A stretch of 25,373 nucleotides of DNA from DATJFH01 sp035495815 (GCA_035495815.1 DATJFH010000097.1:1-25373), one strand, 5' to 3'; shown: positions 6,067-15,109, counted from the first letter of the stretch. Translations and numbers: made by a program. Notes: generated from the letters alone by a model not told the origin.

Positions 6067-8282
6067 GCGCGGCCGCCATCACTCCGGAGCTGATCGCGCA
6101 GCACCAGCTGACCGGGCCGGAGTACGACAAAATCGTATCGCTGCTCGGACGCGAGCCGACCTACACGGAGCTGGGCATTTTCAGCGTGATGTGGAGCGAG
6201 CACTGCTCCTACAAAAGCTCCCGGCTGCACCTGAAGAAGCTGCCTACGCGGGGGAAGCTGGTGGTGCAGGGCCCGGGAGAGAACGCCGGCATCATCGACA
6301 TCGGCCAGGGCTACGCCATCGCGTTCAAGATCGAATCCCATAACCATCCCAGTTTCATCGAGCCTTTTCAAGGCGCCGCCACGGGAGTGGGCGGCATCCT
6401 GCGCGACATCTTCACCATGGGCGCGCGCCCCATCGCGGTGCTCGATTCGCTGCGCTTCGGCCCGCCGGACGACGCAGCCTGCGGCCCGCGCAACCGGCGC
6501 ATCCTCGAAGGGGTGGTCTCCGGCATCTCGCATTACGGCAACTGTTTCGGCGTGCCGACCATCGGCGGGGAATGCATTTTCGAGGAGTGCTACAACGGCA
6601 ATCCGCTGGTGAACGTGTTCGCGCTGGGCGTCTTCCGCAAGGACGAAATTTTCTATGCGAAAGCGTCCGGGGTCGGCAACCCGGTGATCTACGTGGGCGC
6701 GAAGACTGGCCGCGACGGTATCCACGGCGCGTCGATGGCCTCGGCCGAGTTCACCGAGGAGTCGAAGCAGAAGCGTCCGAACGTCCAGATGGGCGATCCG
6801 TTCCTCGAGAAGCTGCTGCTCGAGGCGTGCCTCGAAGCCATGCGGACCGGGGCCATCGTCGGGATTCAGGACATGGGCGCGGCGGGGCTGACCTGCTCCA
6901 CCTGCGAGATGGGCGGACGGGGCGGGGTCGGCATCGAGATCGATCTGAAGTACGTGCCGCAGCGCGAAACGGGCATGACGCCGTACGAGATCATGCTTTC
7001 CGAATCCCAGGAACGCATGCTGCTGGTGGCCGAAAAGGGCCGTGAGAACGAGGTATTCGACGTTTTCCGCAAATGGGGTCTGGACGCTGTGACCATCGGG
7101 GCGGTCACCGGCGACGGTTTACTGCGCGTGAAAGATCATGGCCGTGTGGTGGCGGAGATCCCGAACCGGGAGCTGGCCGACGAAGCCCCGCTGTACGATC
7201 GGCCGCACACCCGCCCGCTGCGGCACGCTCCCATGCAGGGGCCGGAGTTCCGCAGCGCGGGCCTGGGGGCGGACCTGGCGCAGGTTCTGGCGTCGCCCGA
7301 CATCTGCTCCAAGCAGTGGATCTGGCGGCAGTACGACCACATGGTGCGCACCAACACGATCGCCGGTCCGGGTGGAGACGCGGCCATCGTACGCGTCAAG
7401 GAGACCGGCACGTCGATCGCGATCTCGCTCGACGGCAACGGCCGCTACTGCTCGCTCTCTCCGCGCGAAGGCGCGATGCTCAACGTGGCCGAGTGCTGCC
7501 GCAACCTGTCCACGGTAGGGGCGCTGCCGGTGGCGGCGACAAACAACCTGAACTTCGGCAACCCCGAGCGTCCGGAGATCATGGGGCAGCTGGTGGAAGC
7601 GATCGAGGGAATGTCCGAGGCGTGCCGCTTCTTCGACACGCCGATCACGGGCGGCAACGTGAGCCTCTATAACGAAACGCTGGGCGAAGGCATCTTTCCG
7701 ACGCCGGTGATGGGAATCGTCGGGCTGCTGAAGACGGCCGCGCCGGTGACCATCGACTTCAAGCATCCCGGCCGGGCGATCGTGCTGCTGGGCGGGATCG
7801 GCGGCGCGGATGAGCTTCGTTTTGGCGGAACGCAATACGCCAAGGTTGTTCTGAACAGTCTTTGGGGGCTGCCGCCGGCGCTCGATCTGGAATACGAGAA
7901 GCGCGTGCAGGCCGCGGCGCGGGAGATCGCGGGAGCGGGGCTGGCCGAATCGGCGCACGACCTGAGCGATGGCGGGCTGGCGGTGGCGGCGGCCGAATCC
8001 TCGTTCGGACCCGCCGGAATCGGAGCGGAGATCGATCTGGATTCGGACCTGCGTCCGGAGCTGCTGTTGTTTCACGAAGGTCCGTCGCGGGTGCTCATCT
8101 CGACCGCGGATCCGGACGGCGTGCTGGCCGCGGCCGCCAGGCACGGAGTGGAAGCGGTTCGGATCGGCTCGACGGCGGCCGGCAGGATTGTCATCCGGAA
8201 CCGGCGCGAAACGCTGGTGGACGAAGGTATCGGCAGATTCCAGGACGGCTGGGAAAAGGCCCTCGAGAACTATGTTCGATAA
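6063..8282 (+). CDS. purL: Phosphoribosylformylglycinamidine synthase subunit PurL (small type)
   Basis: 739 residues, the size of the small PurL found in organisms that use separate PurQ and PurS. It catalyses the ATP-dependent conversion of FGAR to FGAM with ammonia delivered by PurQ. Visible motifs: WSEHCSYKSSR (44-54, with the conserved His47), KIESHNHPS (89-97), the GAATGVGGILRDIF loop, GGECIFEECYNGNP, DMGAAGLTCSTCEM, SESQERML, GNVSLYNE, and HDLSDGGLAVAAAE in the second AIR-synthase-like half. The ATG at 6063 overlaps the purQ stop. The 3' end overlaps purF by 11 bases. The partner gene purS is not found in this window. Confidence 0.97.
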   Translation: MSAAAITPELIAQHQLTGPEYDKIVSLLGREPTYTELGIFSVMWSEHCSYKSSRLHLKKLPTRGKLVVQGPGENAGIIDIGQGYAIAFKIESHNHPSFIEPFQGAATGVGGILRDIFTMGARPIAVLDSLRFGPPDDAACGPRNRRILEGVVSGISHYGNCFGVPTIGGECIFEECYNGNPLVNVFALGVFRKDEIFYAKASGVGNPVIYVGAKTGRDGIHGASMASAEFTEESKQKRPNVQMGDPFLEKLLLEACLEAMRTGAIVGIQDMGAAGLTCSTCEMGGRGGVGIEIDLKYVPQRETGMTPYEIMLSESQERMLLVAEKGRENEVFDVFRKWGLDAVTIGAVTGDGLLRVKDHGRVVAEIPNRELADEAPLYDRPHTRPLRHAPMQGPEFRSAGLGADLAQVLASPDICSKQWIWRQYDHMVRTNTIAGPGGDAAIVRVKETGTSIAISLDGNGRYCSLSPREGAMLNVAECCRNLSTVGALPVAATNNLNFGNPERPEIMGQLVEAIEGMSEACRFFDTPITGGNVSLYNETLGEGIFPTPVMGIVGLLKTAAPVTIDFKHPGRAIVLLGGIGGADELRFGGTQYAKVVLNSLWGLPPALDLEYEKRVQAAAREIAGAGLAESAHDLSDGGLAVAAAESSFGPAGIGAEIDLDSDLRPELLLFHEGPSRVLISTADPDGVLAAAARHGVEAVRIGSTAAGRIVIRNRRETLVDEGIGRFQDGWEKALENYVR

Positions 8283-9687
8283 ATTCCACGACGAGTGCGG
8301 CGTATTCGCGATCTACGGGAACAGGGAAGCGGCCAAGCTGACTCACCTGGGACTGTTCGCCCTGCAGCATCGCGGCCAGGAGAGCGCGGGCATCGCCGCC
8401 AGCGACGGCCGCGAGATCCACTGCGTCAAGTCCATGGGCCACGTAGCCGACATCTTCACGCCGCCGGTCCTGGCCGAGCTGCCGGGCGAGCTGGCGATCG
8501 GCCACACGCGGTACTCGACCGCCGGCGACACCGTGCTGCTGAACGCGCAGCCGTTTTCAGTGGCCTGCAACAAGGGCCGCATTGCGGTGGCCCACAACGG
8601 CAACATCACCAACGCGGCCGAGCTTCGCGCGGAGCTCGAGCGCGAGGGATCGATCTTCCAGGCCTCGAGCGACACCGAAGTCATCCTGCACCTGGTGGCC
8701 CGCTCGCGCGAGCGCACGCTGGCCGGAGCGCTGCGCGAAGCCATGCTGCAGCTGGAGGGCGCGTTCTCGCTGGTGTTCCTGGCGAACGACCGCATCATCG
8801 TGGCCCGCGATCCGCACGGATTCCGTCCGCTGGCCATGGGCCAGATGGAGATGCCCGGCGGGGAAGCCTGCTACGTGTTCGCGTCGGAGACCTGCGCTTT
8901 CGACCTGATCGGCGCGGTGTACCTGAACGACGTGGAGCCCGGCGAGATGGTGATCGTGGGTACGGAAGGGGTCACGCGCGAGCACTACGCTCCGGTGCAC
9001 GACCTGGCGCAGTGCGTGTTCGAGCACGTCTACTTCGCGCGGCCGGATTCGATCGTCTTCGGGCGGCCGGTGCAGGAGTCGCGCGAGATGCTCGGCCGGC
9101 TGCTGGCCCGGGAATGCCCGGCCGAAGCGGACCTGGTGGTCCCGGTGCCCGATTCCGGCGTGTCGGCCGCCATCGGCTACTCCGCCGAGTCGGGGCTGCC
9201 TTTCCGCCAGGCGCTGATCCGGAATCATTACGTAGGACGCACGTTCATCGAGCCCTCGCAGGCGATCCGCGATCTGGGTGTACGGCGCAAGCTGAATCCG
9301 GTGCGGTTCCTGCTCGAAGGCAAGCGCGTCATCCTGGTGGACGATTCCATCGTGCGCGGCACGACCAGCCGCAAGATCGTGCGCATGGTGCGGCAGGCCG
9401 GCGCGCGCGAAGTGCATCTGCGCATTTCCTGCCCGCCGACGATTTCGCCGTGCTTCTACGGGGTGGATACACCGATCAAAAGCGAGCTGATCGCGGCCAA
9501 CCACTCGACGGAAGGAATCCGCAAGTACGTGGAAGCCGATTCCCTGGGCTACCTGTCTATGGCCGCCTTGCGGCGTGCGGTCGGCGACGAGCGGCACGAA
9601 TTCTGCTACGCCTGCTACAGCGGCAACTACCCGACCGAGCTGGTGAACATCGACGAGTTGATGTCGGCCAAGACGCGGCGTTCCTGA
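8272..9687 (+). CDS. purF: Amidophosphoribosyltransferase PurF (Fe-S, propeptide type)
   Basis: 471 residues. It makes phosphoribosylamine from PRPP and glutamine, the first committed step of purine synthesis. The start ATG at 8272 lies inside the end of purL, and gives MFDKFHDE followed by C9-GVFAI. The eight-residue leader suggests autocatalytic removal to expose Cys9 as the N-terminal nucleophile, as in Bacillus-type PurF. The glutaminase half shows LQHRGQES, GHTRYST and AHNGNITN. The PRPP loop is VILVDDSIVRGTT (353-365). Cysteines C248 (QCVFEHVYF), C394 (PCFYGVD), C445 and C448 (CYACYSG) match the four ligands of the [4Fe-4S] cluster in Bacillus-type enzymes, making oxygen-sensitive stability likely. 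Its stop lies 10 bases from the convergent pyruvate carboxylase stop. Confidence 0.97.
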   Translation: MFDKFHDECGVFAIYGNREAAKLTHLGLFALQHRGQESAGIAASDGREIHCVKSMGHVADIFTPPVLAELPGELAIGHTRYSTAGDTVLLNAQPFSVACNKGRIAVAHNGNITNAAELRAELEREGSIFQASSDTEVILHLVARSRERTLAGALREAMLQLEGAFSLVFLANDRIIVARDPHGFRPLAMGQMEMPGGEACYVFASETCAFDLIGAVYLNDVEPGEMVIVGTEGVTREHYAPVHDLAQCVFEHVYFARPDSIVFGRPVQESREMLGRLLARECPAEADLVVPVPDSGVSAAIGYSAESGLPFRQALIRNHYVGRTFIEPSQAIRDLGVRRKLNPVRFLLEGKRVILVDDSIVRGTTSRKIVRMVRQAGAREVHLRISCPPTISPCFYGVDTPIKSELIAANHSTEGIRKYVEADSLGYLSMAALRRAVGDERHEFCYACYSGNYPTELVNIDELMSAKTRRS

Positions 9688-9697
9688 GGCGGGCCTG

Positions 9698-12600
9698 CTA
9701 GGCCTCGATCGCCAGCAGCAGTTCCTTGGCTTCCACATTCTGGCCCACCTGCGCCAGAATCTGGACCACCTTTCCGCCAATGGGAGCGTACACCGTGCTC
9801 TGCATCTTCATGGCTTCCAGCACCAGCAGCCGGTCCCCCTTGGCGACCTGCTGGTTCAGCTCCACGGCGACCGATCCCACCATCCCGGGGATCGGCGCTC
9901 CGACGTGGCCTGGATTCGCGGGGTCCGCCTGGGCGCGCTCGGCGACCGTGGTGCGCAGCGATTTATCCTTGATATCGACTTCCCGCGGCTGGCCGTTCAG
10001 CTCGAAGAACACCGTCCGGTGGCCGTCCGGATGCGGCTCGCTGACCGTGAGGAACTTGATCACCAGGGTTTTGCCGGGCTCGAGCGCGACCGCGATCTCT
10101 TCGCCCGTCCGCATGCCGAAGAAAAACTCGGGCGTCGGCAGGACATCGACCACGCCGTAGGACTGGCGGGCGCGGGCGAACTTCACGAACACGTCGGGGT
10201 ACATCAGGTAGCTCATCACGTCGGCCGGCGAGGGCTTCGCGCCCGCCTTCTTCTCGATGGCGGCGGCGGCTTCCTCGAGGTCGGCGGCGGGCAGGCGCGC
10301 GCCGGGCCTGCCGCGCTGGGGTTTCGCGCCCCGCAGGATGATGGCCTGCAGCTTCTTCGGCCAGCCGCCGTCCGGCTCACCGAGAGAGCCCGAGAACATT
10401 TCCACGACGGAGTTGGGGATGGTCAGGTTGTGGTCCGGACCCAGACGCTCGAACTCCCGCACGGTCATGCCGTGGCTGACCAGGAAGATCGCCATATCGC
10501 CGACCACCTTGCTGGAGGGCGTCACCTTGACGATGTCGCCGAAGGCCATGTTGACTTCCGCGTAGGTGCGGACGATCTCCCGCCAGCGCGGCCCGAGCCC
10601 CATCGACTCGGCCTGTTCCTTGAGGTTGGTAAGCTGGCCGCCCGGCATTTCGTGGACGTAGACTTCGGCGGATCCGGCGCGAGGGCCGGTGTCGAAGGGC
10701 TGATAGTGAGCGCGTACGGCCTCCCAGTAATCGGAGCAGGCGTTGAGCGCGTCCAGGTCGAGGCCGCTGTCCCGGCGGGTGTGCGCCAGCGCCGCGACGA
10801 CGGAGTTCAGATTGGGCTGGCTGGTCTGCCCGCTCATGCTGGCCAGGGCGCCGTCGGCGACGTGTACGCCGGCGTCCGAAGCCATGAGGATCGAGGCCGC
10901 GTTGACGCCGCTGGTGTCGTGCGTGTGGAAATGAATGGGCAGGCTCACCGCCTCGCGCAGCGCCTTCACGAGGACGCCGGCGGCATAGGGCTTGAGCAGG
11001 CCGGCCATGTCCTTGATTGCCAAAACATCGGCGCCCATGCGCTCCAGCTCCTGCGCCATTTTGACGTAGTACGCCAGCGAGTACTTGGGCCGGTTCGGGT
11101 CGAGAATGTCGCCCGTGTAGCACATGGCGGCTTCGCAAACGGCTCCGGTCTTCTTGACCGCGTCCATGGCGACCCGCATGTTGGGCAGCCAGTTGAGCGA
11201 GTCGAAGACGCGGAAGATGTCGATGCCTTCCGCCGCCGCCAGGTAGATGAACTCGCGCACCACGTTGTCGGGATAAGCGGTGTAACCGACCGCATTCGAG
11301 GCGCGCAGCAGCATCTGGAAACAGATGTTGGGAATCGACTCCCGCAGCTTTTCGAGCCGCATCCATGGACTCTCGAGCAGGTAGCGCATGGAAACGTCGA
11401 AGGTGGCCCCGCCCCACATCTCCAGGCTGTAGAGGTTGGCCAGCCGGTGGGCCATGAAGCCGGCGATGGCCAGCATGTCATAGGTGCGCACACGGGTGGC
11501 GAGCAGCGACTGGTGCGCGTCGCGAAATGTCGTGTCGGTGAGCAGCAGCCGCTTCTGGCCGGCGGTCCATCTGGCGAACTCGGCGGCGCCCAATTTGCGC
11601 AGCAGGTCCCTGGTTCCCTCCGGCGGTTTTCCTTCCGGACTTGCCGGCGGCGCCGCCGGACGCAGCACCTCGGGCCTCTGCTTGCCGGCCACCTCCGGAT
11701 TGCCGTTGACGATCACCTCGCCCAGGTAGGCGAGCAGGCGAGTGGCGCGGTCCCGCCGCGAGACGTAACGGAACAACGCCGGCGTCTGCTCCAGAAACGA
11801 GGTGGTGACCTCCCCCGCCTGGAAGGTCCGGTCGTTGACTACGTTTTCGAGAAACGGGATGTTGGTTTTGACGCCGCGGATGCGGAACTCGCGCAGCGCG
11901 CGGTCCATCCGCTGGCAGGCCTGATCGAATTCGCGGCCCCAGGCGGTGATCTTCACCAGCAGGGAATCGTAGTAGGGCGTGATGGTAGCGCCGCCATACG
12001 CCGAGCCGCCGTCCAGCCGGATTCCGAAACCCGCCGGTGAGCGGTAGGTGTGGATCTTCCCGTAATCGGGAATGAAATTGTTGGACGGATCTTCGGTGGT
12101 CACCCGGCACTGGAGCGCGTAGCCGTAGACCGTAATCCGATCCTGCTCGGGGAGGGACATCGGCTCGCGGTGCAGGTGGTGGCCCTGCGCGATCTGGATC
12201 TGGCTGCGCACGATGTCGATTCCGGTCACCATCTCGGTGACGGTGTGCTCCACCTGAATACGCGGGTTGACTTCGATGAAGTACCATTCACCGGAATCGG
12301 CGTCCACCAGGAACTCGACCGTGCCGGCGTTCTCGTACCTGGCCGCGCGAGCGATGCGGAGGGCGGCCTCCGCCAGTTCGCGCCGGATGGAATCGGCCAG
12401 ACCTACCGCGGGCGCCACCTCGACCACTTTCTGATGCCGTCTCTGGACCGAACAATCGCGCTCATGCAGATGCAGCAGGTTGCCGTGGCGGTCGCCGAGG
12501 ATCTGCACCTCCACATGCCGGGCGCGACGGATGTAGCGTTCGAGAAAGACGGCGTCGTTTCCGAACGCGGAGCCCGCTTCCCGCCGCGCTTCTTCCAGCC

Positions 12601-13138
12601 GGGCGGTAAACTCGGACTCCTTTCCGACGACCCGCATCCCGCGTCCGCCGCCGCCGAAGGCCGCTTTGACGATGAGCGGGAAGCCGATCTTCCGCGCCAG
12701 CTTGCCGGCTTTGGCCGCGCTGGTGACCGGCTCCGCAGTGCCGGGCACGACCGGGACGCCGGCTTTCCCGGCCAGGGCGCGCGCCGCCGTCTTGTCGCCG
12801 AGCAGTTCCAGCATTTCCGCCGACGGTCCCACGAAGCGGATGCCGGCCCGCTCGCAAGCGCGGGGCAGAGCGGGATTTTCCGACAGGAAGCCGTAGCCGG
12901 GATGAATGGCGTCGACGCCCTTCTCCCTGGCGAGCGCGACGATTCCTTCAACGTCCAGGTATGCCTGGACGGGCCCCACTCCTTCGCCGATCTGGTAGGC
13001 TTCGTCCGCTTTGAAGCGGTGCAGGCTGAGCCGGTCTTCCTTGGAGTAAATGGCCACCGTCCGCAAGCCGAGCTCGGTGGCGGCCCGCATGATCCGGATG
13101 GCGATTTCACTGCGATTGAGGGCGAGAAGCTTCTTCAC
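9698..13138 (-). CDS. pyc: Pyruvate carboxylase (single-chain, biotin-dependent)
   Basis: 1146 residues, normal for the single-chain alpha4 enzyme that carboxylates pyruvate to oxaloacetate (anaplerosis, gluconeogenesis). Order of domains: biotin carboxylase at about 1-455 with the ATP-grasp loop GGGGRGM (162-168) and IEVNPRIQVEHT (288-299); a proline-rich linker at 485-510; carboxyltransferase from about 530 with TDTTFRDAHQSLLATR (534-549), the carboxylated lysine K709 in AIKDMAGLLKP and metal-binding HFHTHD (736-741); and a C-terminal biotinyl domain with K1111 in LEAMKMQS. All key residues are present. The GTG start at 13138 is chosen because KKLLALNRSEIAIRI is the usual N-terminus. No ribosome binding site is seen. 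The gene is divergent from the DUF4097 lipoprotein gene and convergent with purF. Confidence 0.97.
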   Translation of the reverse strand: MKKLLALNRSEIAIRIMRAATELGLRTVAIYSKEDRLSLHRFKADEAYQIGEGVGPVQAYLDVEGIVALAREKGVDAIHPGYGFLSENPALPRACERAGIRFVGPSAEMLELLGDKTAARALAGKAGVPVVPGTAEPVTSAAKAGKLARKIGFPLIVKAAFGGGGRGMRVVGKESEFTARLEEARREAGSAFGNDAVFLERYIRRARHVEVQILGDRHGNLLHLHERDCSVQRRHQKVVEVAPAVGLADSIRRELAEAALRIARAARYENAGTVEFLVDADSGEWYFIEVNPRIQVEHTVTEMVTGIDIVRSQIQIAQGHHLHREPMSLPEQDRITVYGYALQCRVTTEDPSNNFIPDYGKIHTYRSPAGFGIRLDGGSAYGGATITPYYDSLLVKITAWGREFDQACQRMDRALREFRIRGVKTNIPFLENVVNDRTFQAGEVTTSFLEQTPALFRYVSRRDRATRLLAYLGEVIVNGNPEVAGKQRPEVLRPAAPPASPEGKPPEGTRDLLRKLGAAEFARWTAGQKRLLLTDTTFRDAHQSLLATRVRTYDMLAIAGFMAHRLANLYSLEMWGGATFDVSMRYLLESPWMRLEKLRESIPNICFQMLLRASNAVGYTAYPDNVVREFIYLAAAEGIDIFRVFDSLNWLPNMRVAMDAVKKTGAVCEAAMCYTGDILDPNRPKYSLAYYVKMAQELERMGADVLAIKDMAGLLKPYAAGVLVKALREAVSLPIHFHTHDTSGVNAASILMASDAGVHVADGALASMSGQTSQPNLNSVVAALAHTRRDSGLDLDALNACSDYWEAVRAHYQPFDTGPRAGSAEVYVHEMPGGQLTNLKEQAESMGLGPRWREIVRTYAEVNMAFGDIVKVTPSSKVVGDMAIFLVSHGMTVREFERLGPDHNLTIPNSVVEMFSGSLGEPDGGWPKKLQAIILRGAKPQRGRPGARLPAADLEEAAAAIEKKAGAKPSPADVMSYLMYPDVFVKFARARQSYGVVDVLPTPEFFFGMRTGEEIAVALEPGKTLVIKFLTVSEPHPDGHRTVFFELNGQPREVDIKDKSLRTTVAERAQADPANPGHVGAPIPGMVGSVAVELNQQVAKGDRLLVLEAMKMQSTVYAPIGGKVVQILAQVGQNVEAKELLLAIEA

Positions 13139-13151
13139 GGAGGGATTTTCC

Positions 13152-13157
13152 AGAATA
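13152..13157 (-). promoter_or_regulatory. Putative -10 element (TATTCT) for pyc
   Basis: Read on the minus strand, TATTCT lies 13 bases before the GTG start of pyc. Transcription would start about 6 bases before the start codon, and the bases between (ending CCCTCC) cannot pair with the 16S tail. No -35 box is evident. It follows the TAnnCT pattern of other candidate promoters here. Confidence 0.35.
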
Positions 13158-13213
13158 TCACGGAACTCCAGGCGGCCCCGTTTCGTTATCCGTTTGGGAG
13201 CCCAAGGCTCACT

Positions 13214-14149
13214 ATGCGCAAGATCCTCAGTTTAATGGCTTTGGCGGCGCTGCTGGCCGGATGTGACCTGGACGAGCTGGGCTCGTTCGGCGATTCGCAC
13301 GCCTATGAGAAAGATTTTCACTACTCGTACCCGCTCAAGGCGGGCGGGCGGCTGTCGGTGGACAACTTCAACGGTCCGGTGGAGATCACCGGTTGGGACC
13401 AGGAGCGGGTGGAAATCGACGGCGTGCAGTATGCCTCGACGCGGGAGATGCGCGACTCGATAAAGATCGAAATCGTGACCGGCGCCGATTTTGTCCAGAT
13501 CCGCACGGTCCGTCCTCCTCCTTCGCGAGGGAACATGGGCGCCAAGTACATCATCAAAGCTCCGAAAAAGCTTGTCCTGGAGCGCCTGCTTACATCCAAC
13601 GGCGCGGTAAAGCTGGAGGACCTGGACGGGTCCAGCCGCGTGCGGACGTCGAACGGACCGGTCCGGGCGGTCCGGCTGCGCGGGAGCCTCGAAGCGCAGA
13701 CATCCAACGGCTCGGTCGAAGTGCGGGACCAGGAAGGAACGATCACGATCCGGACCAGCAACGCCCCGGTGCGGGTGAACGGCGTGCGGGGAGCGGTTCA
13801 CGCGACCACCAGCAACGGGGGGATCGAAGCGCGGCTGCTCAAGCCGGAGCCTCATCGTCCGGTAAAGCTCGAGACTACCAACGGGAGCATCGATCTGACC
13901 ATGGACGAGCTCGCGGACAACGAGATTCGCGCCGGGACGACCAACGGCGGGATTACCCTACGGCTGCCGGCGAAAGTAGGAGCCAGAGTCCACGCGCGGA
14001 CTTCGCACAGCTCGGTTCACACCGATTTCGATGTGAAGGGGGAGCGCGACGAGCGTGAGAAACATTCTCTGGACGGCGTGATCGGGGGAGGAGGTCCCGC
14101 GGTGAACCTGACCAGCAGCAACGGCAGCATCCGGTTGCTGAAGCTTTGA
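13214..14149 (+). CDS. DUF4097-family lipoprotein with TSNG beta-solenoid repeats
   Basis: 311 residues from ATG 13214. Residues 1-17 are a lipoprotein signal with lipobox LLAGC (Cys17), so the protein is probably anchored to a membrane outside the cytoplasm. After a short N-terminal region (DNFNGPVEITGWD, residues 50-62) comes a series of T-S-N-G-x-V/I repeats at residues 127, 145, 163, 181, 199, 221, 242, 263 and 301; the first five are exactly 18 residues apart. DUF4097 proteins are putative adhesin or beta-helix-like proteins of unknown function, often found near sigma factors or bactofilin-like genes. No enzymatic motif is seen. The gene is divergent from pyc (75-base gap) and convergent with the VWFA gene. 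A longer open frame upstream is antisense to pyc and is not part of the gene. Confidence 0.85.
   Translation: MRKILSLMALAALLAGCDLDELGSFGDSHAYEKDFHYSYPLKAGGRLSVDNFNGPVEITGWDQERVEIDGVQYASTREMRDSIKIEIVTGADFVQIRTVRPPPSRGNMGAKYIIKAPKKLVLERLLTSNGAVKLEDLDGSSRVRTSNGPVRAVRLRGSLEAQTSNGSVEVRDQEGTITIRTSNAPVRVNGVRGAVHATTSNGGIEARLLKPEPHRPVKLETTNGSIDLTMDELADNEIRAGTTNGGITLRLPAKVGARVHARTSHSSVHTDFDVKGERDEREKHSLDGVIGGGGPAVNLTSSNGSIRLLKL
13592..13861 (+). repeat. 54-base in-phase coding repeat (five units) in the DUF4097 gene
   Basis: Five units of exactly 18 codons each begin with TSNGAV, TSNGPV, TSNGSV, TSNAPV and TSNGGI. Bases diverge between units, while the T-S-N core is kept, so this is an old protein-level repeat rather than a recent tandem duplication. 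Looser copies continue downstream (TTNGSI, TTNGGI, TSHSSV, SSNGSI). Confidence 0.8.
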
Positions 14150-14152
14150 CGA

Positions 14153-14168
14153 CGGCCGCCGCCGGCCG
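14153..14168. terminator. GC hairpin between convergent genes (possible bidirectional terminator)
   Basis: CGGCCG-CCGC-CGGCCG gives a 6-bp all-GC stem with a 4-base loop. It nearly fills the 21 bases between the stop codons of the DUF4097 gene (14149) and the VWFA gene (14171). There is no T-run on either side, so it is not a canonical intrinsic terminator; GC-rich sequence alone could produce such a stem. Confidence 0.35.
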
Positions 14169-14170
14169 AA

Positions 14171-15097
14171 TCAGTCGCTGGATTCGTGCCGCTTCACCGG
14201 TGGGCGGCGATCCGGCGTGGCGTAATAGCCCGAGCGCGTCCGCACATTGGCGATGCCGGGTGAATCCACCACCAGGCGGATCTGCCGGAACGACCCGTCC
14301 AATTCCTGGTTCGTGGGGCTGTAGGTGACAATGTACTGGTTGCGGATTTCGCTCGCGATCTGAGGCGCGATCCGGTTGATCTCGGAAACATCCTTCGGAT
14401 AGTAGGCCTGCCCGCCGGTGGCGCGCACCAGGGCATCGAGGGCCTTCTTCGCCTTATCCGCCTCTCGCGGCGTCTCGTCGGCCAGCAGACCGACGGCATA
14501 AATCAGAATATCGCTCTGCTGGGCCGCCCGGATCACCGTGTCCAGCGGCTGCATGCTGCTGTTGTCGTTTCCATCGGTCACCACCACCAGCACCTTTTTG
14601 TCCTTCTTGTCCCTGTCCTTGACGTGTTCGATGGCGGTGCGCAATGCGTCCCGCATGGCGGTGCCGCCACGCGATTTGATGCCGGTCAGACCCTTCTTGA
14701 GCCGCGTGATGTCGCTGGTGAAATCCACCGTGAGCGAGGGCGCCTCGTCGAAATTGACGATGAAGACCTCGTCCTCCGGATTCGACGAGCCGACCAGAGC
14801 CAGCGAGGCAGCCGCCACGGTCGCGCGCTTGTCGGTCATGCTGGCGCTGTTGTCGATGATCAGACCGAGCGACACCGGGACGTCCTCACGCCGAAAGCTT
14901 TTGATCTCCTGCCGGACGCCGTTTTCAAAAACCTGGAAGGAGCTTCGGGGAAGATCCATGACCAGGCGGCCGTCTTTGTCCTCGGCGGTTGCGTGCAACA
15001 CGACCAGGCGCGAGTCACTGCGAAAAATCGTATCGTCCTGCGCCCACAGTAGTCCCAGGAGCGGGATGATGGCTGCGAATCTCCAGTTAAGCCTCAA
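14171..15097 (-). CDS. Exported VWFA-related Acidobacterial domain protein
   Basis: 308 residues from a TTG at 15097, chosen because GGAGG (15105-15109) sits 7 bases upstream and because the start gives a clean Sec signal (RLNWRFAAIIPLLGLLWAQ). A short Ig-like strand region follows (VFENGVRQEIKSF), then a von Willebrand A domain with a complete MIDAS: DNSAS (D82, S84, S86), T146 in RGGTAM and D175 in VTDGND. The C-terminal part (QIASEIRNQYIVTYSP, then IRLVVDSPG and SGYYA) matches the VWFA-related Acidobacterial domain family, present in many copies in Acidobacteriota and of unknown function. An intact MIDAS suggests metal-dependent binding of a protein or polymer outside the cytoplasm. It is separated from the upstream operon by 185 non-coding bases. 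Confidence 0.88.
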   Translation of the reverse strand: MRLNWRFAAIIPLLGLLWAQDDTIFRSDSRLVVLHATAEDKDGRLVMDLPRSSFQVFENGVRQEIKSFRREDVPVSLGLIIDNSASMTDKRATVAAASLALVGSSNPEDEVFIVNFDEAPSLTVDFTSDITRLKKGLTGIKSRGGTAMRDALRTAIEHVKDRDKKDKKVLVVVTDGNDNSSMQPLDTVIRAAQQSDILIYAVGLLADETPREADKAKKALDALVRATGGQAYYPKDVSEINRIAPQIASEIRNQYIVTYSPTNQELDGSFRQIRLVVDSPGIANVRTRSGYYATPDRRPPVKRHESSD

Positions 15098-15104
15098 AAC
15101 ATTA

Positions 15105-15109
15105 CCTCC
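15105..15109 (-). promoter_or_regulatory. Ribosome binding site that fixes the VWFA gene start
   Basis: GGAGG on the minus strand is 7 bases from TTG 15097 and only 2 bases from an out-of-frame ATG at 15102 that would encode two residues before a stop (ATG TTT TGA). Spacing and the signal peptide both support the TTG. Confidence 0.7.

Noticed and set aside
9905..12040. 711-codon open frame on the + strand
   Set aside because: Antisense to the intact pyruvate carboxylase gene; composition is an Arg/His/Gly-rich shadow with no recognisable domain.
12050..13213. Possible long N-terminal extension of the DUF4097 protein
   Set aside because: This part is antisense to pyc; the lipoprotein signal starts at ATG 13214 and an extension would bury it.
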